Positions 12,601 through 25,170 of a stretch of 64,000 nucleotides of DNA are shown one piece after another. Location of the stretch: positions 17,812,566-17,876,565 of the forward strand of contig NC_092467.1 in assembly GCF_047495875.1 (NCBI RefSeq), in the 5' to 3' direction. Both the position numbers and the translations under genes were made by a program. The stretch comes from Pithys albifrons albifrons. Taxonomy: Eukaryota; Chordata; Aves; Passeriformes; Thamnophilidae. The notes below the pieces were generated by a model that did no database searches, had not been told where the DNA came from, and saw only the letters and a list, made by a program, of their open reading frames with translations. Each line of letters starts with the position of its first letter. Within the stretch, counting starts at the first letter, position 1.

Positions 12601-15600
12601 GGCTCTTTCCTGGGGGTAGCAGGAAAGGGCCAACCTTTGCAAAACCAAAAGAAGTTTGCAGTGCTGTGTGGTTACTTGCCACCCTTTGGTATGCTGCTAT
12701 AAATAGGAAAGCTAATATTGCAATTTTTAAAGAAGCACTTTATCTTAGCAAGTACATTTGAGCTGATTCTGAAACAAGATACTTAATTCTGAGATCTCGG
12801 TAGTGTTGCCAGCTTGAACTGAAATTTTTTTTGTAGCAGAATCTGTATCAGATTTGTATTGGAGACCTGCAGATCTATGTGCTTGTTGTACATGTTTTTC
12901 CAGTTAATGTTAAAACACTAAATGTAAAATTGTTTCGTGTTGTGAATGCCCCAGAGAAAAGTATTCTGTCTATATTTGGGTCAAAATTTAGCAGTACAAT
13001 CATATCCTGCTGTTTCTCATGAGAGAACAAGCAGGATTATCACACAAATGCCCTCCCTTTAATGAAGCAGTGACCCAGGTAAGTTTTTGTTGTTGTACTT
13101 TCTGTTAAGGAAGATCCAAGTTAATTTTTGTGGATTTCTTGAATGTTTTGTGAAAGGTGGTGCAGTTGCTGATAAATAACTATGAAAAATGTGTTACTGC
13201 TTTGTGTGTTGCAGTCCATGCACAGCAAGAGTTCTCAGACGTTTTTGTTACAGTGATGTTGCTAGGATGAAGAGGCAGACATACCTAAATATGTGTGGCT
13301 GTCTATAGGGCAGTGTGCAACATACTTTTCAACCAAGAATTTTTCAAACAGATGAAGTTGACTAGTGAGTAGTGATGGACAGCTAATCTTTGACAATTAA
13401 TGAAAAAGAAACCTTCTGTTCAAGCTGTTGTCTGAGCACATGCTTGTGTTTTGGACAGCTCCAAGCATTGTTTCTTGTAAGATTTTAGGATTTTAGATGG
13501 CTTTTGGAATCCATTCAGGCAACAAATTTCTGCACTGCTCCATTAAAAATACTGGCATTGCTAAGTGGCTCTGTGAAGCAGTGCTGTGGAAGTCACTGGG
13601 ATTTTAATGTCACCTGTATAAGATCAGAAAGATTGTAGTTCAGAGGTCTTGGACTTCTGTTGCTGATTTGGTCAGCTCTAATAAAGGTCAGAAATAGACC
13701 TTTATAGACAGATGGAGAAATGCAGTGTTTGCTCCAGGTTCACATGGTGTCTCATTTTGTGACTGTGTACAGGGTTTGTTTCTGAGAGCTCAGTTTGATT
13801 CAGTAGATATAATGGCCTGAGCTCTTTAGGTTCTGTATCCAGGTGAATAGTGACGTGTGCTGTTAACACTCTTCTCTGTGGAGGTTCAGATCCTAGTTTA
13901 GAGTAAGAGGGATGGCAGCCTTAGTGAGAGAAGACATAAAGAAACCTCTACGAAAAGTTTGTCTTATGAAAACTAAGAATTTTTGTAGATGGACATTCAA
14001 CTGATGAGGCAGTTTTGCTGTTCACCAGGACATCTCATGAACAAACTTGCTGTAGCCAAGAGTGCCAGTCAATGAAGACAAGATGTGGGAATGTTGGTGT
14101 GTTGTGATTTAACCCATGAGAACTGAATGAAAATGGCCAAGTAGTGGAACTGCCAGGGAATGTAGAGGGGGCAATCAATCCACCTGTGGGTACTTTATTT
14201 GCACGGGGAGGAATTGCAGAAGAGATGCATTATTGTCTGGGGGAAACTGGGAGTCTTTGACAAACCAGGGTGTTTTCTGTACAAGAGTTCCTGTGTTTGT
14301 ACTGCCAGTTACCAGGGGCACATGGATGTGAACTCTGTATCGGGGCTGCTTTTTTTTCAGTCATTTGAAAGGAGGAGCATGGTTTATATCAGAAGATGCT
14401 GAAGAAATCTCCTATCAGTGCAGAAAGGGCATGAATTTTGCAGCAAAAATAACTAACCCAAGGAAGTAGTACATTTCTCAAGCAGTCTTCTGAAGTCCCT
14501 GCCAGCAGTAGGCTGGAATGAGGATTGACCTAGATATGCACAGTGGTTGAACAAGGGTGAAATTGGTGTAGTCATGAGAGGGTAAGTAGTATCTGACAGA
14601 GTACAGAACAACCTTCATGAATTCCAGAGAATGAAGCAAAGTAAGATTGTTATTTTCCCAGTCAACAACAGTTCTTAGAATGGCCCAGGGCAGGCCCCAA
14701 ATTTGTGTGTCAGAGACTGCTTTAGCCTTTCACATGGCACAGGAAACGGTATTCCTTTCTGCCAGGCGGGACTGCAGATGATACAATCTTCACAGCAGAC
14801 TTGTCCTGCTCTCCCTGAAACACCTCCTCACCCCCCACAAAACAAAAAAAACCCCAAACAAATGGAAAAAACCCCTTAAACTGCTGTGGAAAATCCAAAA
14901 GAGAAGGACATCAGTAATTCTTGTGGCACATCATGTTAGAGATGATTGGAAACTCATGGGACTGTAAATGGAAGTGGAGTCTAAACCAGTTAAAACAGTA
15001 AAGTTCTGGTGACTGCCTATTGTCTTGAGATGGTAAAGGAAGGGGACCAGTTCTGCCTCACAGAATGGCTTGTCACTCTTTGCTCTGGGAAGCCACAAGG
15101 TGCTGCTCAAGGCTGCTTCCTGCTGAGGGTGTGGTCTGTACTGCTCACAGGAAAGGACAGGCTGCTTTGCCCATGCAAAGGGATTAATTCCTAATTGGTT
15201 TTAGTGCTTAAGGAAACCATCTGTCTGAGGCACCAGGAGCCTCTATTGGAAGAAAGATTAATTTGTCTATGAAGAGCAGGGTGAATAGTGTAGTTGGCTG
15301 TGGTGGAAATGGCTTGAATTCTACAGACGGGTCTTCAGGATTTTGGCACAGAACTGTAACCCTGAAATGAGATACTGTGTGCTGCAGTTGATCTGATTAC
15401 AATGCAGATCAATTGGAGGCATGGTGAAGTCTCATGTTAATTGTGACTTGATTGCCAGAATGTCATAGTTATTTCTAAAAGAACTCTTTCCTGTGAGCCT
15501 AAAAGAAAACTGTTAGTTTTATTTCCTGTCTTGTGGAAAACATTGTCTTTTGTGACCCTTGGTAGTTAATTGATTCCTTTTTGTAGTGACTGCAACTCCA

Positions 15601-18600
15601 AGAGAATTTAGGTTGTTTGAACAAAGAACTAATGCAATCCCTTGGCATAGAATTCCTATCCTTTGATCAGATATTGCTGAAAGGAAGCTGGGCTGTTGTC
15701 AAACTGCATGTCCTGAATCTAGAAGTGCTATATTGAGAAGCAATGGCAAGATATCGGGGACTGATGATTGAGAAAGAAGAAAGGATCGATCAGACTCTAT
15801 AATGAGCTGGTTGTACTGGGCAAGAGGACTGTTGGATCTGGGGGCATGTGTTGATGTTGTGGTTAACCACACGTCAGTGATGTGGGTGATGCTGGTGGTA
15901 CTTTTACTTTCTGCTAAAATGGGGGGTAAGCTGGGGTACAGAGCTGTTGGCTGCCAGTGCTGTAAGCCTAACCACCACTGATCCCCTTCAGAGATTAACA
16001 CTGTTTACTTGAGTATGTTTTCTCACTTTAGCTGTCTTGAAGGCTGTTTCCAGGATTGTATCCATGAGGTTTCTGTTCTGTTTGAAAGCCTAACAGGTAG
16101 AACCCCTGACTTGGACAGATATCTTTCTTGGTGAGATGGGAAAGACAGAAGTAGATGTCTCAAGGTCTGCAACAGTAAAACACAATTCTTGAAGTATGTT
16201 TTACTTCAGTTAAAACTGGGTGGCTTCTGTTTTTATCGCGTGGAGAGAAAGGGACTCCTGACATGGTTGTCAAGGGCTGAAGTCAACAAAGCATTGTCCC
16301 TGAGTTTAAAGCTCCAAAAGGAAAGTAGATGGTGCATTTAAATAGCAAATGCAGGAAGAATTGCTGTGGCTTATGTAAGCAGTTGAGATGGAGTGTTTTC
16401 CACCCCTTTTATAGTTGTGAACAGTATATTGGGTATGGCTCTTGGAGGGTGCTCCTATCAACAGGGTGAAATCCTTGTCTAGTTCCAGTGTACGGCACTT
16501 AAAAGATGTGGTTTTGTTTTTGTTGTTTTGGCTTTTTGGTTTTCCTTAACCAGTGGACCAGGGAAATTCACTGTGGTGAAGGGGAATGCTTGCTGGCTCC
16601 AGGACAGAGCAGTATTTCCTGGTAAAATATTGTCTAGCATGAGGCTTAATAGACAAGGACTGAGGACTTGGTGTTGTTTGTGGTCACTGTTCTGGCAGCT
16701 ACAAGAGTTTGAGCACATGCAGTGTCTGTAAGGATTTGTGCAGAGTGCTGGTCTGGGGGTCCATGATACACACAGATGTTGCAAAGGAGTGCAGGGAACA
16801 GGGATGTGAGTGACAGCCAGGAATGAGCCTTGTGACCCAAGACTTCTATGTATTTTTGGACCAAGGGAAGTTCTGGCATAATTTTTGAAAGGAAGATCTA
16901 GTGTTGCTCTTTGTGGCCTGAAGTTTGTTGTGCTTGATTCTTCCTTTTTGTTTACCTTTGTATCTTACTGGCAACCTTTGAATGATTGGAGATGTTCACC
17001 CAGTCAAGGAAGTAAGATTGCTTTGTAGCTGTGTTGGTGCCAGAATCAGTTCTGGGTGCTTGGTTCATATGAAAGGATGTTTGAAGGAGTAGGAAACCAA
17101 GAAGAGTCTTGGAATCTGCTGTAGAAGTCTGTTCAAGGAGCTGGGGAAACTTGGCAGGGAAGGAGGGTGGGTTCTGTGCCAGAGTCCTCAGTTGCGACAG
17201 CAGTGTCAAAATGTGTGTGCACCACAGATTTGTGTCTCAGCAGTGGAGGGATCCCCTGAGGCCGTTGGAAATAGGGGGTGATTGGAGGCCTGGGGCAGTG
17301 GAAGTGGAACCAGTGTAAGCAAATGGTCAAGGGTGAGTGTTTCTACTCTCAGCCAAAGAATATGTATTAGATGCAGAAGTGCACCACAGAGAGATGATAG
17401 AATTAGAGGCTGTGTTAAATAGAAGGGTAATTACCAAGAAATGGGTCAGGAAGAAAAAGGTGATGCCAGGGCATGTTGTGTCCCTTGTTCATTTTGTCCT
17501 CACACTTCTTTGTACAGCCTGGACATCCTGATGCTTTGCTGAGTCTTCACCATGAGAGCTGTGTGCAAGTGCTTAGCCAGAGTATCAGTCAGTCACAGAT
17601 CAAAACCTGCTTTGTGCCTGCTGTTCTTGGCACAAGAGACAGTGTCGTAGTTGGTGTCTGCAGTGGCTTGTTTAAATGACTAAGTCTGTCTGCAGTGACA
17701 GTTGGGTGTCCCTGCCCAGATAAATTGGTTGAAGGTGTCAGCAAGGAATAAATGCTTGCAGATTCAGGGGATCCACATTTCTAGTCATGACAGAATTGTT
17801 GTGAAAGAAGCATTTTCCACTCTAGAGAACTCATGGCCCCCTGTGCACTGTGGCAGCAAACACGTAAGAAGACAATATAAATTACAGACATTGGTCTTCT
17901 GAACACACAGGTTGTGTTGTTGTCATCAGCTATCACTAATCTGACAAGGGATTATTTGTTAAAGATGTGTTTCAGACTGCTGGCTAATTGAAAACATCAG
18001 ACATTTTAGGCCCCCTGTAGTTGGGAAAATTTGCCTATTTAATAGGAGTGTGCAATTTGCACTGTCAGCTGTAAGATACAAATGAAACACATGTTGGAAG
18101 CTTGTTTTGAAGTGGCCAGCTTGAGTTTGTGGCTCTTACTTCTAAGACCTCAAGCTTTTCTTTTGAGAGGTCCATGGTTTTCCAGTGAAGTTAGAATATG
18201 TGGATGTTTCCATTTTCTGATTAAGGTTTGCAGCTGCCATCAGGCCTGGTATCAAGTTGGGTTTGAACAGCTCGTTGGTTGAGATGTTCTCTTTGCCCAT
18301 GCCTTCACTGTGATAGTTATCACTGTACAGACTGGTCTCCAGCTGGCCGTGGAATTGTTTCTCTGACTCACCTCAGTGCAGATGCAGCTCAAAGGGCACA
18401 TGAGATTTAAGGAATCTCGTCTTGGACCTCAGCATTGGGGATGGGAATACTGAGATGCATGCATTGGCTACATACTATTTTATTCTTTAAACTGTTGCTA
18501 CATTAGGAAGGAAAACCCCTGTATAATCTGTGGTCTTTAGAAAGCAACTCACAATTTGAGACTAGTGCCAGGTGTAGAACTTGCTGTGTGAACAGTGCTT

Positions 18601-21600
18601 GAGTGTATGATTTACTTTCAGTGATGTCTAAGTTTGAACTGATGCCTTGAATTGAAATGTATAAAGTAGGAAGATGTTTGCTCTCCAAGTGAGGAGGAAG
18701 TGGCATATGTTGCTGCCAATGCAAATTTTTCTTTTCAGGGCACAGGTGCAGCAAGTTTTGATGAATTTGGGAATTCGAAGTACCAAAACCGCAGGACTAT
18801 GAGCAGCTCTGATCGTGCGATGATGAACGCTTTTAAAGAAATTACAAACATGGCAGACAGAATCAACCTCCCTAGAAATATAGTTGTAAGTTCATGTCTC
18901 CTTTCCTTAAATTGGTCTGGCATTGACTTAGTTAGCATAATATAATGAGCACATGAATTTTTGATATTGCTGCTAATTAAATGGCCTAGAGTTAATTAAA
19001 TTTCGTCTTCTTGCGTTGAAGGATCGAACAAATAATTTATTCAAGCAAGTGTATGAGCAAAAGAGCCTGAAGGGAAGGAGTAATGATGCCATTGCTTCTG
19101 CTTGTCTCTACATAGCCTGTAGGCAAGAGGGGGTTCCAAGAACATTTAAAGGTAAGTTTTCAGTGACACAGATTCAATTTTGTTATGAAGTAAAGGTCTA
19201 GTTACTGTCTCTCTAGAAGGTTTGTTTTCCCTTTCCTGGACTTTGTCAAATTGGTTGTTCTCAGCTACAGCTCACCTTTGAGGAGGAGGGTAGAAGAGTC
19301 TCTGGAAATTTGTTGTGTTTGTGGAGTGGGCTCTTAGGCATGGGATTTTTGGTCATACTGCATTAAAAAGAATTTAGCGTTTGAAAGTTACTCTGAGTGT
19401 TGGTGAAACTTACAAGGCATTACTTTGCTCAGAGGACGGTGGGGACTGTTGTAACTGAAGTCGAACCAGCAGGTCTGCAGTAAATTTGGGCAACTTTTCC
19501 CTGGCAGGGATGCAGCTCTCTAGCACTGAGTACCAAATTTCCCTTACTAAGTGAACTATATTAATTAGCTCCTTATGATAAATGTGGTTGACATTAGTTT
19601 GAACATTTGTTTGACAAGTGTTCAAAGCTTATTTAGTGATGGTGGCCTTGGTGACATTGGCCTTCTTAGTGGATCTTAACATATTAAGAATCAAATTTGA
19701 TTATTTTGGGGGAGCAAATGATGTCAAGCCTCAAGTTTAATTTTTCCTCTTTCTTTAGAAATATGTGCAGTGTCCAGGATTTCAAAGAAGGAAATAGGCC
19801 GGTGTTTTAAACTTATTTTGAAAGCTCTGGAAACCAGTGTTGATTTGATTACAACTGGAGACTTCATGTCACGATTCTGTTCCAATCTGGGGCTTCCCAA
19901 ACAAGTACAAATGGCGGCAACACATATTGCCCGTAAAGCTGTGGAATTAGATTTGGTTCCTGGGAGAAGCCCTATCTCTGTAGCAGCTGCAGCTATTTAC
20001 ATGGCATCACAAGCTTCTTCAGAGAAAAAGACACAAAAAGGTAAAACTTAAGTTTTTTTGCTTTTAGTTTGCTATGTCTTCTTGCTTGAAAGAACATCCA
20101 GTGTTACTGTAAAACAGGGATGAGGTCTGTGCAAGTGGTGATCAGCTGCCGTTCTGACTGCACACAGCAAGGACCAAACCAGCATCTTCCAGTCCCCACA
20201 ATAGGGTAACTGGCTCAGTGATTTTCTTCTGGCACTGAGTTGCATTCTTTCATGCTATGGACCAGTGCATTCAAATGAGCATCATTTAAGTTTACCCATG
20301 CAAATATGTGCATGTGTACACCCTGCTGCAATAAATACTCCAGACACAAACTTGTGGACAGTTGCAGGTAGCACTGTGGCATTGGATTACACTGAGTCTC
20401 ATCATTCCAGCAGCCAGGGAATCACCCACGTTAGTACATGTGCTTGACTTCTTGTGGCCTTGTGGGAAAGACTGGAAGTGATGGGATGGCAGGGTTTGCT
20501 GTAGGTCACCTTGGGCATGACTCCCTGCTGGTATGGGAGCCCTTGGGGAGCCAGTAAGGAGTTCAGGGCTGTTCCTGAGCTTCTGAGCAGCATGGATCAG
20601 CCCTCGGGGTTCAAGGGAATGAGACCAACATGGGGGGCAGTGCCAAGGGAAGGAAGGGAGCTAAGTCTGCAGTGGTTAGAAAGTGATGGAAGGAATAGAT
20701 CCCCAAGTGCTGGCAGCTGGCTGGGGAAGCTCCTTTGAACTGTCTAGTCCAGTTCAGATCAGAAATGTTAAAAATGTAGCAATTTCATAGTGGAGAGTTG
20801 CTTTTAGGTAAAAAATAGCCTTGATGTGTCAGGTTGTGGTGTTTTGTTCTGCATTCGTAACTGCTTATGTCCCCAGAGCTTTCATCATGCTGGCAGTTTC
20901 CTGGGCATGAGTGATGTAGAGCCCAGGCAGTGCAGTGCCTTCGTTCTTGCTCATCCTGAGCTATTGGACTGTATCTCTTAACAGTGATTGTTAAAATACA
21001 GCTGCCATGGACACCTGGCTCCATACTCCTCCAGTGTCCTCAGACAGTGCAGAAGGATTTCATGCAGTTCAAGGTTTACACTTCTAATTAGATTAAATCT
21101 TAAATAAATTTAAGTTTCTGTGCATATCAAACAAGTGTTCTCTCAGCTTGTTAGACAGTGCTCTGTGCCTCTGCCTTATTTCTCAATGCATTTTAAGGTA
21201 AATGTATTTCATGTTTAGCTGCAGGTATTAGTTTCTGTCTGTGACTGTGTTTTGCTTGTTTTGATTATATTGAATCAAAGCACAAAAGTGAAGATCCTGA
21301 TGTTGATGATGATTTATTAAAATATTGCTGATCATATGTAGAGTTTGCAGTGTGTTTCTGAGTTTGCACTTTTGGTGCTCTGCCATTTTCAAACTGGTGT
21401 TATTCTGAGATGGATAGGATAAGTTGAACTCTGGTATGTGAGCAGACAGACTTATGTATGTGAAGTATTAATCACCAAAGTTCAAACCTTTTCTGCCAGG
21501 CTTTTGGGAGGGTTACAAATGAAGCAAGTGTCCAGAGCTTCTTGATAAATTATGCTTTTTGGTTTCTTCAGTATAAATGGCAAATGTAGTAACTAATCAC

Positions 21601-21751
21601 TTCTCTTTTTCTTGTAGAAATTGGTGATATTGCTGGTGTGGCTGATGTTACAATTAGACAGTCATACAGGCTGATCTATCCTCGAGCTCCAGATCTCTTC
21701 CCAGCAGACTTCAAGTTTGATACCCCAGTAGACAAACTACCCCAGCTGTGA
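601..21751 (+). CDS. GTF2B: GTF2B, transcription initiation factor IIB (TFIIB), 7 coding exons
   Basis: TFIIB bridges promoter-bound TBP and RNA polymerase II in the nucleus and helps set the start site. The coding parts join as 601-617, 2205-2311, 12318-12451, 18739-18885, 19022-19151, 19759-20040 and 21618-21751. They total 951 nt, or 316 codons plus TGA, the same length as human TFIIB, and every splice phase closes. Seen in order: N-terminal MASTSRLDVLPR; a zinc ribbon with CPNH and CSEC metal ligands (about residues 15-37); the B-reader/linker with [16 protein letters not shown]; then two cyclin-like core repeats (about 110-300), including ACLYIACRQ and AAAIYMASQ; and the C-terminus VDKLPQL. 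The start has a good Kozak context (G at -3 and +4). All introns are GT-AG. No frameshift or missing metal ligand was seen. Identity is essentially certain from near-identity to the vertebrate protein. Confidence 0.97.
618..2204 (+). other. GTF2B: GTF2B intron 1
   Basis: The first part is the tail of the CpG island. The rest is AT-rich and unremarkable, with a T-rich tract directly before the acceptor TTTTGTAG. No other gene is visible. Confidence 0.85.
2205..2311 (+). CDS. GTF2B: GTF2B coding exon 2 (zinc ribbon)
   Basis: It encodes [20 protein letters not shown] and onward to ECGLVV, holding all four zinc ligands (CPNH and CSEC). It ends with one base of Gly before GTAAGT. Confidence 0.97.
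4265..4683 (-). mobile_element. Solo LTR-like insertion (endogenous retrovirus type), antisense to GTF2B
   Basis: Read on the minus strand, this block has the order expected of a retroviral LTR: a TATA box (TATAAAA, complement of 4421-4427), then about 75 bases later a polyadenylation signal (AATAAA, complement of 4343-4348). The proposed ends are TGTA and TACA, a short inverted repeat. They are flanked by ATAAA (4260-4264) and TTAAA (4684-4688), which could be a 5-bp target duplication with one mismatch. It is more GC-rich than the surrounding intron. No internal retroviral coding sequence is next to it, so it looks like a solo LTR. The family was not identified and the exact ends are inferred. 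Confidence 0.5.
8210..8345 (+). mobile_element. CR1 LINE 3'-region fragment
   Basis: The text from GGAGTACTGTGTCTAACTCT through AGAGGCTGAGAACTACTGAG follows, with many substitutions, the reverse-transcriptase-end region of avian CR1 elements (consensus as I recall it: a tract like 'gtactgtgtccagttctggg', then 'agtccagcaaaggg', then 'aaaggctgagagagctggg'). It is short, diverged and truncated at both ends, as most bird CR1 copies are. Confidence 0.55.
12105..12140 (+). repeat. TTG repeats and poly-T tract
   Basis: TTG-rich sequence runs into 17 consecutive T (12124-12140). It lies about 180 bases upstream of GTF2B exon 3, too far to be that exon's own polypyrimidine tract. Confidence 0.8.
12318..12451 (+). 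CDS. GTF2B: GTF2B coding exon 3 (B-reader / linker)
   Basis: It encodes [17 protein letters not shown] and onward to LSTMIGK, the conserved segment that reaches into the polymerase active-site cleft in the family. The acceptor is CTCAG|GTGAC and the donor AAG|GTAACT. Confidence 0.97.
12452..18738 (+). other. GTF2B: GTF2B intron 3 (6.3 kb)
   Basis: AT-rich intronic sequence. An A/C-rich stretch lies near 14825-14880. No gene, RNA gene or recognisable transposon was identified. The short open frames on both strands show no familiar protein. Confidence 0.75.
18739..18885 (+). CDS. GTF2B: GTF2B coding exon 4
   Basis: It encodes [18 protein letters not shown] and onward to INLPRNIV. It is 49 whole codons with phase-0 borders. 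It covers the linker and the start of the first cyclin-like repeat. Confidence 0.97.
19022..19151 (+). CDS. GTF2B: GTF2B coding exon 5
   Basis: It encodes [18 protein letters not shown] and onward to GVPRTFK. It follows a very short (136-base) intron 4. The acceptor is GAAG|GATCG and the donor AAAG|GTAAGT. It is part of the first cyclin fold, including [11 protein letters not shown]. Confidence 0.97.
19152..19758 (+). other. GTF2B: GTF2B intron 5
   Basis: A 607-base intron. Nothing else was recognised in it. Confidence 0.85.
19759..20040 (+). CDS. GTF2B: GTF2B coding exon 6
   Basis: The largest coding exon. It encodes [18 protein letters not shown] and onward to ASSEKKTQK. It covers the end of cyclin repeat 1 and most of repeat 2, the surfaces that in the family contact TBP and DNA. 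It ends at AAAAAG|GTAAAA. Confidence 0.97.
20041..21617 (+). other. GTF2B: GTF2B intron 6
   Basis: A 1577-base intron with ordinary sequence. Nothing else was recognised. Confidence 0.85.
21618..21751 (+). CDS. GTF2B: GTF2B coding exon 7 and stop
   Basis: It encodes [18 protein letters not shown] and onward to [13 protein letters not shown], then TGA at 21749-21751. The recognition helix of the second cyclin repeat ([12 protein letters not shown]) is intact. Confidence 0.97.
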
Positions 21752-21845
21752 AATTGCAGAGGGTTAATTTCTATTAAAAAAAACCCCAAACCAACAAAAA
21801 CAAACTCTTTATTTTTGCCTATAATAAAGGATGTACAAAGTGTTA
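21752..21845 (+). other. GTF2B: GTF2B 3'UTR (short form)
   Basis: It starts after the TGA with an A/C-rich stretch and runs to about 20 bases past the first AATAAA. The end is estimated; longer forms could use the second signal at 22091. Confidence 0.6.
21823..21828 (+). terminator. GTF2B: Proximal polyadenylation signal of GTF2B
   Basis: AATAAA lies 72 bases after the stop codon. A T/G-rich stretch follows downstream (CATGTTGTGG near 21859), as expected for a cleavage site in between. Confidence 0.75.
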
Positions 21846-24560
21846 ATACTGAGTCTTCATGTTGTGGAACTGGAGGATATGGAGATGGAGCATAACTACT
21901 GGAACGCAGCACACATTCCAAGGGTAAACAAGCTCATTGTGTGGCATTTTGTATGTATATATTAGTGGAAGTAAATATTTAATGACTGTTGCAACAAATT
22001 TAATTTCATATTGTTGTACTTATTAAGATTTCTTTTGTAGGGATCTAGTAAGATGTATTTTGGAAAATTTAAAATACTGTGTAATTCCCAAATAAACTGT
22101 TTTCTAAAAACACCATCTTGTGGGTATGACTGCAATGCTGGCATGCACATACTGTTGTACGTGCTGAGAACTGGAATGCAGTCCATGGAATGGTGGAGTG
22201 AGCTTCATACTTCCAGGCTTGGTCACAAGGCTCCTAAAATGCTCACTGTCTGGACAACTTCTAATCTGTAGTGTGTTCTTGTAGGCAGCTGCAGAGTATG
22301 GATGATTGCACCCAGAATGCAGGCAGTTGCTGAAAAGCTGTTCAAAGGTTTGCACAACTGCTGCAGGGGATTTCCACATTGGTCACAAAAGGATTAGTCA
22401 CATCCTTGGCCCAGTCTCCCTGATGCCTCTGCTTTTCTTCTGTGAATTTGATGTAATGACAAAGCAGCTAAAGAGAAGCATGAGGACTGACTTTAGATGA
22501 ATTCCTGGTAACTTCATGATGCTTTTTACCTGCTTCTGTACAATACCAAGCATTTCTAGAATAAGCTTCTGTTGAATGTTCTGACCTGCCAGTCCACCCT
22601 CCAGTCTGGTTGGCCTGTGGTTTTGTTCTAAGTGAGCATTGAAATGATGTGCCAGGTGCTGAGTGAAAGCCTGAAGTTGTTGAGCCCTCCGCAGACTAAG
22701 AGCTTTGAACACTAGATGCCTCCTGACAGTGTCTCTTTGTGTGCAAAACAACAAATGCACTTAACTGGGAGTCTTCTGGTTCCTGAGTTCATGGTGTGTC
22801 AGTCACAGGTGCAAATTTGGTTTAACCACCCCGATGAACAGCTGAGGGTCAGCTTGCTGCACATCTGGTCCAAAGGCTGTCCAGAGGGAAGGCTGTGTGT
22901 CCAGTATTAATAGCACCAATTGTCAAGAGCTGTCACTGTTTTCTTGCTGGTTTCATTTTACTCCTCTTGTGCCAGTAGAGACTATTGAAATGTGGCAGCT
23001 TAAGGTTTTTTTCTGTAAACAATTAGCAAAGGTGGTACAGTCCTGTTACACCACTGAAGATGTTGGTTGCAGTCATTACAGGTTTGGGTGCAGGTGTTGG
23101 AGGTGGGATGCTCGGTAGTTTGGAGGGCATGTGTTGAGTGTCTGATGTATTGCCTTGACTTCGTTGCAACATTTTCTGTTACCTATCTTGCTCTGAGCTC
23201 CTCCATCTGCCTTCTCCGTGGGAGATGGCAGGATGCTTTGAAGGGGCAGGGCCCTACCTTCAGTGTACTGTTACAGCTGGGAAATGCAAAGGTGGAAAGT
23301 GCTTGTGACTTTGACTGTTGCTTGCCCCCACAGATCAGTGGTTAAATCTACTATGTGAAGGTTCAAAGTGATTGAAACTTACATTCCCCCTAATGCTTGT
23401 ATTTTAAATCCTTTCAGGCATTATGCAAGAGCACTTGACATGTGAGGGTTTAGTGCTAGCAGTTGAAATTGTTGCACACAGCAAAAGCTGCCTGGTCAGG
23501 AGTTTAAATACATCTGTGCAAGGCTCTGAAGTGCAGCAGATGGAGGTGGGATTGCTATCCTGGCTTGACCCTGCAGTTCTGCAAGCAGTTCCTGTATCTC
23601 CCATGGTGTGGAGATGGCAGTAACTGTGCAGCTCAAAGAAGCAGAACTAGAAATATGCTTGAAGGGGTGGGTGTATGCTGAAAAGCAGTTACTGCAGTTA
23701 AAGTGAAGCATTTCGGCAAAAAAACAGTATAGCTCTGAATTTAATGTATACCCCTTTTGTAGCTGCTGCTTGCTGCTGTTTTAGTTCCTGACCTGCTGGT
23801 GTTAGCCAAGGGCTGTGGCTGCAAAGGCTGCCCGAGGAGCAGAGCCTGAGGTGCTGTGGGCAGGGGCATGTTTTGGTTCTGTGCTAATGCCTGAATGTGA
23901 CTGTGGAGGTGGCTCAGCAGCCAGCCCAGAAGGCAGGAGGGCTGAAGGGTTGTTACCCTCATGCAAGGGCGTACTATCTTGAAGCACTTCCTACTTTAAT
24001 TCAAGGCTAGCTCAGACCAAGATACTTGCAACTGTTTGTTTGGAACCAGCCCATTTCTGGAATGATTGCTTAGGTAGGTATGAAGTGTCTCTGGGCAATG
24101 GTTCCTGTGAAATTCCACTTTGCTGTTGAGTAAAGATTCCTGTTCTAAATGCACTCGGAAAAAGAAAGCTTCATCCTCTGCCTAAAGAAAAAGCTTACTG
24201 GGGCCTGAGTTGTGATGGTGGGGAGGAAAGAGACTCCAATGATGCCGTACCAGGAGGGAGATGACAGCCCTCAGAAGCTGCCTCTCTGAAAGGAAAACGC
24301 TGATTCAAGCAGGCCAAACTCCAGCTGAGGTGGTATTCTGCTCCTTTCAGGATTGGTCCAGGCAAGAAGAGGCTGCTTTCCTTCAGAAAGAAGGTATGGT
24401 GAGAGAGAGTTAGTAATTTTTGTTTTTTAAAAGAATGGAAGCATACTGAGCTGTTCCCAAGAGATTGGGTCCGCTCCTCATTGTAAGTTCTTTTCTGAAG
24501 TTACCTGTGGAGAAAACATGACCAGCTACTTCAATAAACAGTAAAATCATGTTTGCAACA
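21846..24560. other. Intergenic region between convergent GTF2B and PKN2
   Basis: About 2.7 kb between the two 3' ends. No protein, RNA gene or clear repeat was recognised. Small open frames on both strands lack any familiar motif. The base composition is more balanced than the introns. Confidence 0.7.
22091..22096 (+). terminator. GTF2B: Possible distal polyadenylation signal of GTF2B
   Basis: A second AATAAA lies in an AT-rich stretch about 340 bases past the stop. It could give a longer 3'UTR; use is not visible from sequence. Confidence 0.4.
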
Positions 24561-24587
24561 CAATTTACAAATTACTCTATTTAGAAC

Positions 24588-24593
24588 TTTAAT
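24588..24593 (-). terminator. PKN2: Candidate distal PKN2 polyadenylation signal
   Basis: ATTAAA on the minus strand, followed about 25-45 bases later in the mRNA sense by a GT-rich stretch (TTGTGTTGC). It is a plausible end for the longest transcript. Confidence 0.4.
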
Positions 24594-25164
24594 TTGTGAT
24601 ATTAATGACTGCAAAACACTTAGAATGACATTTGTTAAAGGCACATTTCATTTTAATGCATAGTGTACCATTCTAAAATATCCTAATTTCCTTACAAAGT
24701 GCTTGAGCAGCCACATACAGATAAAGTATAGCAAAATATATTTACAATCTAGGGTTTAAATCTTAATCTGCCTAAAAATATTTAAAAAACTACAGAGATA
24801 AAATTAGTGCTTTTTTCAGCTTAACTGGGTGAACATACCCTGCCCTCTAATTATTTTTTTTTAGTGATTTGCTTAGATTAAAAAAAAATTTCTGTACAAG
24901 ATGTAGTTACAAAAAGGTACGCTTGAGGATACTTTCATAAGTGTTAAGCACCCTCTTAGATGCTTATATATATATTTGGGTGAGCTGACTGTACCTCAAA
25001 AGTACTGGTTTCAGCTAGATACAGGAACATCTTTTTGTTTCTTATTAAAACCTGGAAACAAGGAATGCTGAGGGTTTGATTTGTTCTGCCCAACATGATT
25101 TGCAGCATGAGGGAAGGTGCCTGCCTTGTTTCTGTGGGGCACTTGCCTGATTTACATATATTAC

Positions 25165-25170
25165 TTTATT
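25165..25170 (-). terminator. PKN2: Candidate PKN2 polyadenylation signal
   Basis: AATAAA on the minus strand, about 1.5 kb past the stop, just downstream of an A-rich stretch in the mRNA sense. Confidence 0.45.
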